Source of the DNA: Ruminococcus sp.
Lineage (GTDB): Bacteria; Bacillota; Clostridia; Oscillospirales; Ruminococcaceae
Direction of reading: 5' to 3'
Assembly (NCBI GenBank): GCA_019417865.1
Contig: DYCW01000315.1
Location: 1-7,133, forward strand
Length of the DNA stretch: 7,133 nt
This document shows positions 1 to 4,230 of the stretch, in pieces (within the stretch, counting starts at the first letter, position 1; every line of letters starts with the position of its first letter). The notes beneath the pieces are model-generated. The model saw nothing but the letters and a program-made list of their open reading frames with translations. It was not told the DNA's origin and made no database searches. The position numbers and the translations under genes were made by a program.

Positions 1-26
1 GGCTCGGAGATGTGTATAAGAGACAG
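1..26. other. Nextera transposon adapter (non-genomic)
   Basis: The first 26 bases match the 3' part of the Nextera read-2 adapter. They end in the 19-bp Tn5 mosaic end AGATGTGTATAAGAGACAG at 8-26. This is library-preparation sequence left in the assembly, not biology. Genomic sequence starts at about 27. A matching mosaic end in the opposite orientation closes the window at 7115-7133. Confidence 0.97.
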
Positions 27-64
27 GTGTGGAACCATTCCCATATATAGAGAGATGTCCACAC
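27..64. repeat. Short inverted repeat in the leader of an outgoing leftward transcript
   Basis: GTGTGGA at 27-33 and TCCACAC at 58-64 are perfect 7-bp inverted copies separated by 24 bases. In the leftward direction this lies downstream of the promoter at 98-103, so it would be an RNA hairpin in the 5' leader of a gene outside the window. A smaller GGAA/TTCC pair lies inside it at 31-41. The left arm touches the adapter junction, so the real structure may be longer. Function unknown. Confidence 0.35.
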
Positions 65-70
65 AGAAAG

Positions 71-123
71 GTGTGAAATCGTTTTCTTTTTGATGCTATT
101 ATACCATACTTTTCACACAAAAG
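71..123. promoter_or_regulatory. Operator-like TTTCACAC repeats around the outgoing promoter
   Basis: GTGTGAAA at 71-78 and TTTCACAC at 111-118 are perfect 8-bp inverted copies that bracket the -10 box at 98-103. The right copy sits inside a second palindrome, CTTTT-cacac-AAAAG at 109-123, which covers the spacer and -35 zone of that promoter. A third partial copy, TTTCACA, lies at 135-141. The placement suggests a repressor site. The LacI-type gene next door is the obvious candidate regulator, but this is inference from position only. Confidence 0.4.
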
Positions 124-126
124 AAA
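98..126 (-). promoter_or_regulatory. Leftward promoter for an off-window gene
   Basis: On the minus strand a perfect TATAAT lies at 98-103, preceded by TGG, which gives an extended -10 (TGnTATAAT). The hexamer at the 17-bp -35 position (121-126) reads TTTCTT and is weak, as is common for extended -10 promoters. Transcription would start near 91 and run out of the window. It lies downstream of the LacI-type gene and after that gene's probable terminator, so it opens a separate unit. Confidence 0.5.
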
Positions 127-172
127 GATGGGACTTTCACAAATTTGAAGAATTGTTTTTATTTTTCTTTTA

Positions 173-196
173 CAAAAAATATGAAACGTATTTCAT
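173..196 (-). terminator. Probable terminator of the LacI-type gene
   Basis: On the minus strand, ATGAAA-TACG-TTTCAT (arms 191-196 and 181-186, loop 187-190) is a perfect 6-bp stem with a UACG loop, followed by an A and six Ts (174-179). The stem is AT-rich and overlaps the TGA stop codon at 193-195. It is a modest but well-placed Rho-independent terminator. Confidence 0.5.
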
Positions 197-1179
197 GGAA
201 GTGTACTTTTTCTTTCATGCAGGCAGCAGATCATTTTTTCACTGCGAATTGTTGGCTCTTGTTCCTGAATCAAATCCAGAAGCATAGCAGCTGCTTCTGA
301 TCCGCCTGTACGATGAGAAAGGGAAACTGTTGTTAAGGGTGGATCATAGAGTTTTGCCAAACTGTTATTGCCGACAGCGGAGATTTTCACCTGATCTGGT
401 ACAATGATATGGTTCTGTCGGAGAAAGCTCATAACACCAAATGCAATTTCAGCTGTCGCACAGAAGATTCCGTCAAAAGAGCCACCACGTTTCAGTAGGA
501 TACGAGCGGCTTCATAGCCGTCTTCCATATCAAATTGTGTTTCTACCATACAAGCTTCGTCCGGAATACAGTGATATTGTGTCATGGCATCGGTAAAACC
601 AATACGGCGATTTCTGCCAACTGCACGGTCTTTCAATGTGACACCGATGTATGCGATTTTTTGGCAATTTCGTTTCAGCAAAATTTCTGTTGCCAGGTAA
701 GCAGCTTGATAGTCATCAAAATAAACGCTCGGTATAATTTCTTCTTGCTGTGCCAATAAAACAATTGGCTTTTGATAGGAACGCATTAAGGTTAAATGTC
801 GTTTAGACATCAATGTTCCCATAAAAATGACACCATCTACATTGTTGCTGCGGAAAATCTTTAGAAATTCCAGTTCTTTTTCGACTTGGTTGCCGGTATT
901 GGCAAGTAAAATCTGGTAGCTGGACTGTGTCATAATGCTGGTAATGCCTTCTACCATTTCTGCAACTGGTTCTGAGTTAATGCGAGGAACGATTACGCCG
1001 ATTAAATGATTTTTTCCGGTTCGGAGCATTTGTGCAGAGGGACTTGGTGTATAGCCAGTTTGTTCAATTACAGTGCGAATGCGTTCTTTTTTTTCTTCGC
1101 TGACATACCCCTGATTTAAATAACGAGAAACAGTAGCAGGGGAAACGCCTGCCATTTTGGCGATGGTATTGATTGTCAC
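193..1179 (-). CDS. LacI-family sugar-responsive transcriptional repressor
   Basis: This cytoplasmic DNA-binding repressor has 328 residues, the usual length of the LacI/GalR family. An N-terminal helix-turn-helix with the family signature (IAKMAGVSPATVSRYLNQG) spans about residues 5-23. A hinge region follows to about residue 58. The rest is a periplasmic-binding-protein-like core starting at LIGVIVPRINSE, where a sugar or sugar phosphate would bind. The core resembles ScrR-type (sucrose operon) repressors in general style, but the effector cannot be read from sequence. Start choice: an ATG at 1183-1185 directly touches the GGAGG with no spacing, whereas GTG at 1177-1179 sits 6 bases from it and gives the typical MTI N-terminus. 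GTG is therefore preferred; the ATG would add two residues. The gene has its own promoter and terminator. Its closest potential targets are its own promoter and the leftward promoter at 98-126, not the distant PTS operon. Confidence 0.93.
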   Translation of the reverse strand: MTINTIAKMAGVSPATVSRYLNQGYVSEEKKERIRTVIEQTGYTPSPSAQMLRTGKNHLIGVIVPRINSEPVAEMVEGITSIMTQSSYQILLANTGNQVEKELEFLKIFRSNNVDGVIFMGTLMSKRHLTLMRSYQKPIVLLAQQEEIIPSVYFDDYQAAYLATEILLKRNCQKIAYIGVTLKDRAVGRNRRIGFTDAMTQYHCIPDEACMVETQFDMEDGYEAARILLKRGGSFDGIFCATAEIAFGVMSFLRQNHIIVPDQVKISAVGNNSLAKLYDPPLTTVSLSHRTGGSEAAAMLLDLIQEQEPTIRSEKMICCLHERKSTLP

Positions 1180-1185
1180 GTTCAT

Positions 1186-1190
1186 CCTCC
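1186..1190 (-). promoter_or_regulatory. Shine-Dalgarno site deciding the GTG start
   Basis: The minus strand reads GGAGG immediately followed by ATGAACGTG. With the core SD ending at 1186, the ATG has zero spacing and cannot be used normally. The GTG at 1177-1179 has 6 bases, which is near optimal. Confidence 0.7.
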
Positions 1191-1250
1191 GTTCTTTCCA
1201 GCTTTTAACACTTGCAGTTTATACTGTTCTTCAAACCGCAATTCGTACAC

Positions 1251-1293
1251 GTTATATTATAACATGAAACCAATTAACCTGTAAAGGATTTCA
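1251..1293 (-). promoter_or_regulatory. Promoter and operator-like sites of the LacI-type gene
   Basis: On the minus strand, TTTACA (1280-1285) and TATAAT (1256-1261) are separated by 18 bp, with TG one base before the -10 (extended -10). Two symmetric elements overlap it. GTTATA-t-TATAAC at 1251-1263 covers the -10. TGTAAAGGATTTCA at 1280-1293 covers the -35. The second fits the catabolite-responsive element consensus TGWAANCGNTWNCA except for G in place of the central C. This arrangement is typical of an autoregulated LacI-family gene. Which protein binds is not shown. Confidence 0.6.
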
Positions 1294-1337
1294 CCAAAAA
1301 AATGCACTTGAAATTGCTGTTATCGTTGATTTTTGTT

Positions 1338-2393
1338 TTATAAATTTTCATTGCTATATAAAGCAGCTTCCAGGATCGCTATGTTTTCTGCATCATGCAT
1401 CACTTCTTTTGCATAGAGCTGTACAATTTTAATGCAGTCCTCCAGGTGATAGAATCCAGTTTCCCGTAGTTTCCATGCGGATACAACAGCGATTTCGTAT
1501 AGTGCGGCGAGCAGTTTTTGATATTGCAGAAGGACGTTGCCATGATCAAGTGCTTGGAGCCAATATAAATATAAATAATAGGAACAGAAGTTGCGAAATG
1601 CAGGCATCAGGTCATCTGCGACCACTTGAAATGCTTGCAGGTCTGCTTGTGTAACAGGGTGTAAGTGAATTTGCTGCATCCAGTCTGCCCATTCGGGTGT
1701 CATCCACTCCATGTTGTCATATATGTGTAAAACTGCTTCTTGATAGAGAAAGTCAGGTGCAGCAGCGATGGGCTGCATTTGTGGAAAGTCATCTGTTTTT
1801 TCTTCTATCCAGTCTTGCAGTTGCTGTACATAATGCAAACCATAACACAGAGCCTCGAAGAGAAGAATGGATTTGTCCTGTAGCAATTGTAACAAAATCG
1901 TTCTGGTTTCCCGCAGGCATGCCATCCAGTCCAGCGAGTAAGGGAGAGCAGATTCCATGATTGCCGGAGAATCTTCCTGATAGGAGAATATTGCCTGAAA
2001 GGGTTCTTCCTGCATTAAAACGAGCTTGGCTGCTTCTGGACAGGCAAGGGAGAGAACCTGTTCTGTGAAAATAGTGTAATCCTGCGGAATACGTGGAAAC
2101 ATGCGACAGGTATCACAGAGCAGCATATCACCGGCTTGCAGTTGTAGGTCACAGAGTTTTTGTGCATTCCAAAAAGGACAATCTCCGTTTTTTTGGTTTT
2201 GAAATATCCACTCTTGTTCTTCATTTTTTGTAAGTACCTTGCGAATATAATCACCGATGGGTTTGGAACATTGCTGATAAGTCTGTAGGGTTGGTGCATC
2301 AATCACAACCTCCCAGCCTTTGCAGCAGCTATCTGGACAGGCACCAGCGAGACAGTGAAAGGTTTCCACATAAGGAAAAGTGTAATGCAGCAT
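1338..2393 (-). CDS. fliB: FliB-family (flagellin lysine N-methylase-like) protein
   Basis: This 351-residue cysteine-rich protein matches the layout of the FliB family, whose founding member methylates lysines of flagellin in Salmonella. The Cys motifs are concentrated in the first third. C14, C19, C23 and C24 are followed by KGW. Next come C72-P-F, an LCDLQ segment with C81, C93-D-T-C96-R leading into FPR (99-101), and LACPEAAKLVL with C118. These cysteines are expected to bind a metal or cluster. The C-terminal two thirds is helical and weakly conserved, which is usual. The start at 2391-2393 is supported by AAAGGAG at 2404-2410 with 10 bases of spacing. There are no flagellar genes in the window, and many Clostridia carry FliB-like paralogues, so the substrate may not be flagellin. 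A terminator lies directly upstream of the Shine-Dalgarno site, leaving no room for a promoter between them. I see no convincing terminator after the stop codon. Confidence 0.85.
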   Translation of the reverse strand: MLHYTFPYVETFHCLAGACPDSCCKGWEVVIDAPTLQTYQQCSKPIGDYIRKVLTKNEEQEWIFQNQKNGDCPFWNAQKLCDLQLQAGDMLLCDTCRMFPRIPQDYTIFTEQVLSLACPEAAKLVLMQEEPFQAIFSYQEDSPAIMESALPYSLDWMACLRETRTILLQLLQDKSILLFEALCYGLHYVQQLQDWIEEKTDDFPQMQPIAAAPDFLYQEAVLHIYDNMEWMTPEWADWMQQIHLHPVTQADLQAFQVVADDLMPAFRNFCSYYLYLYWLQALDHGNVLLQYQKLLAALYEIAVVSAWKLRETGFYHLEDCIKIVQLYAKEVMHDAENIAILEAALYSNENL

Positions 2394-2413
2394 GAAATGA
2401 TTGCTCCTTTCTG

Positions 2414-2450
2414 AAAAAAAGGTCGCCTATGAGAAGGAATAGACGACCTT
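2414..2450 (-). terminator. Intrinsic terminator / possible attenuator directly before fliB
   Basis: On the minus strand the arms 2439-2450 and 2419-2430 form a 12-bp stem (AAGGTCG core, one C-A mismatch) around an 8-base loop, followed by a run of seven Ts (2414-2420). This is a textbook Rho-independent terminator for the small gene upstream. It ends only 3-4 bases before the fliB Shine-Dalgarno site (2404-2410), so fliB must be transcribed through it or from a promoter further upstream. Confidence 0.85.
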
Positions 2451-2487
2451 ATGTTGTGATTTACGGAATAAAAATCTTTTGTGCCGT

Positions 2488-2648
2488 TTATTCTGTAAAG
2501 AGCTGTTCAAGGCAGATGAGAACATAATCCTTTGCAGTTTCAAATGGCTGGTCATAAAATCCATGTCCACTTCATTTGTTCTATAACCATTTTCTATTGT
2601 GGTAACCATAGTGATTAAAATGGATGCGACTTTGTTCCATATTTTCAT
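2488..2648 (-). pseudogene. Small gene (about 53 aa) with an apparent one-base frameshift
   Basis: ATG at 2646-2648 is preceded by AAAGGAGAG (2655-2663) and a near-consensus promoter. The frame begins MKIWNKVASILITMVTTIEN and stays open to 2427, but after about residue 31 its translation degenerates into a serine/lysine/arginine-rich tail. In the -1 frame the same region reads ETAKDYVLICLEQLF and stops at TAA (2488-2490), which looks much more protein-like. Adding one base at the AAAA run 2556-2559 (TTTT on the coding strand) joins the two into a 53-residue acidic protein ending well before the terminator. The length 2488-2648 is one base short of 54 codons, as this predicts. It could be a sequencing error, a real mutation, or less likely a recoding site. 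If unbroken, the literal ORF is 2427-2648 (73 aa). No family recognised; function unknown. Confidence 0.5.
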
Positions 2649-2700
2649 AGTAATCTCTCCTTTGAAATAAAATGGTATTTGTATGGATCGTCAAATAGGA

Positions 2701-2710
2701 CACCTCCTTC
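2701..2710 (-). promoter_or_regulatory. Second Shine-Dalgarno-like site at the very 5' end of the transcript
   Basis: GAAGGAGGTG on the minus strand lies right after the predicted start of transcription and 7-8 bases before a TTG codon (2692-2694). That TTG opens a 37-codon frame overlapping the small gene's start in another frame and ending at TAG. It could make a leader peptide, or the match could be chance. No other evidence supports translation. Confidence 0.25.
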
Positions 2711-2717
2711 TGTCTTT

Positions 2718-2746
2718 ATTATACAGAAATGGAAGAAGGAAGTCAA
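2718..2746 (-). promoter_or_regulatory. Strong sigma-A promoter for the small gene (and probably fliB)
   Basis: On the minus strand, TTGACT (2741-2746) and TATAAT (2718-2723) are separated by exactly 17 bp, 11 of 12 consensus bases. Transcription should start near 2711. This is the strongest promoter visible in the window and the only good one upstream of fliB on this strand. Confidence 0.85.
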
Positions 2747-2806
2747 CCTATTATGTATAATTTTTTCAAAAAATGGTGGATACGGCGTAGAAGTGCAAGA
2801 AAAGAA

Positions 2807-2826
2807 ACACATCATATTTAATGTGT
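2807..2826. repeat. Palindrome in the divergent intergenic region
   Basis: ACACAT (2807-2812) and ATGTGT (2821-2826) are 6-bp inverted copies with an 8-bp AT-rich centre. They lie just upstream of the phosphoesterase promoter and between two divergent promoters. It could be an operator. The rest of 2747-2838 shows nothing beyond an A/T-tract palindrome at 2760-2774. Confidence 0.3.
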
Positions 2827-2838
2827 ATTTTTGTGTAC

Positions 2839-2868
2839 TTTACTTTTTGTTGCTTACTGTGATATAAT
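2839..2868 (+). promoter_or_regulatory. Promoter of the phosphoesterase gene
   Basis: TATAAT at 2863-2868 is preceded by TGA, giving an extended -10, with TTTACT (4 of 6 consensus) at 2839-2844 and an 18-bp spacer. It lies about 40 bp before the chosen start codon. This argues against extending the reading frame upstream to 2831. Confidence 0.7.
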
Positions 2869-2908
2869 ACAGAAAAATGACGTTTATGATTGCAAGCGGA
2901 GGGTATGG

Positions 2909-3790
2909 ATGAAGAAGGTAGAAAATATAACAAATAAAAAATTGAAAATCAATCCAAAAACAATAATAAAATTAGCAATGATCATTGCTTTCCTTTTATT
3001 TTTAATAGTGGGGCTGTATAATAAACTGTGTATTAAAAAATATGTGGTGGAATCAGATAAAATTGAAAATAGGATCAGAATCGCTCTGATCAGCGATTTG
3101 CATTCCTGTCAATATGGAGAAAAACAGCAGGAATTGATAGAGGCTGTAGATGCACAGCACCCAGATCTCATCCTGATGACAGGTGATATTTTTGATGATG
3201 CTATTTCTGATGCGAACACCGAATATTTTTTACAGGGCATTGCCGAAAAATATCCGTGTTATTATGTGACGGGCAACCATGAATACTGGAGCGGCAGCAC
3301 GCACTTTCATGAAAAAATGAATCTATTAGAGCAACATCATGTTAACATTTTATCCGGAACATGGGAAACCATCACCGTACAGGAAGAAACCATCAATCTA
3401 TGCGGTGTAGATGATCCCGATGCTTATCTCATTGCACCTACTGCAAATCCGAATACACAACATTTTACAGAACAGCTGAATCAGGTGAAAATGGCATCTG
3501 AAAATGGATACTACACTATTTTGTTATCTCATCGACCGGAATATTTTGATTTGTATGTAGATTCTTTTGATTTGGTGCTTTGTGGACATGCCCATGGCGG
3601 GCAATGGAGAATCCCTGGTCTGTTGAATGGGCTTTATGCACCGGATCAGGGGCTTTTCCCCAAATATGCCGGAGGAGACTATCAGGGCGGAAATACAACA
3701 ATGATTGTGAGTCGGGGACTTGCAAGAGAATCCACTCGTATTCCCAGATTTTACAATCGACCAGAACTGGTTGTGATTGATTTGCAGTGA
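2909..3790 (+). CDS. Membrane-anchored calcineurin-like metallophosphoesterase
   Basis: This 293-residue enzyme carries the full set of metallophosphoesterase motifs. These are ISDLH (D63, H65), TGDIFDD (D93), GNHE (N123, H124), LSHRPE (H208) and GHAHGGQ (H227, H229). They coordinate two metal ions for phosphomonoester or phosphodiester hydrolysis. The layout matches the YaeI/YkuE-like group, a lysine-rich N-terminus, one transmembrane helix (about 19-41) and then the catalytic domain. By the positive-inside rule for a signal anchor, the domain would lie outside the membrane. Substrate unknown; relatives act on lipid or nucleotide phosphates. Start choice: ATG 2909 has GGAGGG at 2898-2903 with 5 bases of spacing and follows the promoter. 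A frame-shifted ATG at 2905 is not coding. The 5' coding region is markedly A-rich. The gene is transcribed alone, divergent from the fliB unit, and ends at its own terminator. Confidence 0.92.
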   Translation: MKKVENITNKKLKINPKTIIKLAMIIAFLLFLIVGLYNKLCIKKYVVESDKIENRIRIALISDLHSCQYGEKQQELIEAVDAQHPDLILMTGDIFDDAISDANTEYFLQGIAEKYPCYYVTGNHEYWSGSTHFHEKMNLLEQHHVNILSGTWETITVQEETINLCGVDDPDAYLIAPTANPNTQHFTEQLNQVKMASENGYYTILLSHRPEYFDLYVDSFDLVLCGHAHGGQWRIPGLLNGLYAPDQGLFPKYAGGDYQGGNTTMIVSRGLARESTRIPRFYNRPELVVIDLQ

Positions 3791-3812
3791 ATTTTATTAT
3801 ATATATACGACC

Positions 3813-3860
3813 AACCTATATGTAAATGCGTTATTTGCATCTATATATAGGTTTATTTTT
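3813..3860 (+). terminator. Terminator of the phosphoesterase gene
   Basis: AACCTATAT (3813-3821) pairs with ATATAGGTT (3845-3853). An inner ATGC/GCAT pair (3826-3829, 3837-3840) sits beyond an internal loop, and the hairpin is followed by TTTATTTTT (3852-3860). It begins 23 bases after the stop codon. The stem is AT-rich but the layout is good for rightward termination. Confidence 0.65.
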
Positions 3861-3948
3861 ATGCTAAATTCCATATTATAGATAATAATAAAAATAATTG
3901 TGTTCGAATGATTTTTGGTATATTTAGAATATACTATAAGTAGATTTT

Positions 3949-4140
3949 TTGTCGCAGGAGCACTTTCATGTATTCCGCTCAAATGAGGAAATTTTGACAT
4001 TTGCTTCGTTGAAGTTTAAAAAGCACGATAAATGTGCAAAATGTATGCAGGATGATATTCTGAAAAGTTTTGCAAAAACAATTTCAAAGAGAAATGCTGA
4101 CGCTGACAATTCACTTGAGAAAAAGCAGTGGATCATGTGA
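3949..4140 (+). pseudogene. Doubtful 63-codon frame, possible gene remnant
   Basis: The frame is open from 3940 to TGA at 4138-4140. TTG at 3949 is its only early start codon and has no Shine-Dalgarno site. The translation is charged and lysine-rich, with a KCAKC cysteine pair near the middle, and has a plausible amino-acid mix. It resembles no family I recognise. The lack of translation signals and the AT-rich flanks suggest a decayed remnant or non-coding leader rather than a working gene. Confidence 0.2.
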
Positions 4141-4213
4141 GAGAGTTGAAAGCAGTGATAATTGTTATGAAATAATTACATTTTGACTCTATCATGTAAC
4201 ATAAAATGAAATT

Positions 4214-4220
4214 AGGAGGA
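4214..4220 (+). promoter_or_regulatory. Shine-Dalgarno site of ptsG
   Basis: AGGAGGA lies 10 bases before the ATG at 4231. It fixes the start and excludes a promoter between TTGACT (4183) and the gene, because transcription would begin inside this site. Confidence 0.8.
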
Positions 4221-4230
4221 TTTCACAATC

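Larger units (their letters stand above)
3861..4230 (+). other. Gene-poor leader region upstream of the PTS operon
   Basis: These 370 bases contain no recognisable gene. Visible elements are a perfect palindrome GTATATT-tag-AATATAC at 3918-3934, which overlaps -10-like TATACT (3930-3935), and the doubtful frame at 3949-4140. There are also two ATCATGT copies (4132-4138 and 4191-4197) and a TTGACT at 4183-4188 with no usable -10. No standard promoter for the PTS operon could be fixed, although one must lie here. I saw no clear GlcT/LicT-type antiterminator target with an adjoining terminator. Confidence 0.4.

Noticed and set aside
90..287. 65-codon plus-strand frame at the left end
   Set aside because: It is Phe-rich, overlaps the end of the repressor gene on the other strand, lacks a Shine-Dalgarno site, and starts next to the leftward promoter.
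1286..1337. Terminator after fliB
   Set aside because: There is a T run on the minus strand, but no stem beyond a 3-bp GCA/TGC pair could be formed before it.
2015..2302. 95-codon alternative frame within fliB
   Set aside because: It is on the same strand in another frame, entirely within the conserved Cys-rich domain of fliB, and has no translation signals.
2831..2908. Upstream extension of the phosphoesterase frame
   Set aside because: It starts at TTG without a Shine-Dalgarno site and contains the promoter's TATAAT. The ATG at 2909 has GGAGGG at good spacing and gives a normal lysine-rich anchor N-terminus.
3821..3839. TGTAAAT-N5-ATTTGCA as an operator
   Set aside because: It is imperfect (one mismatch) and lies inside the terminator hairpin after the phosphoesterase, which explains its symmetry.
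4147..4160. Possible cre site upstream of ptsG
   Set aside because: TGAAAGCAGTGATA has about three mismatches to the consensus, including the central CG and the final CA.
4183..4212. TTGACT at 4183 as the -35 of the ptsG promoter
   Set aside because: The only -10-like hexamers are at 13 bp (TAAAAT, too close) or 18 bp (TGAAAT). The latter would start transcription at or beyond the Shine-Dalgarno site.
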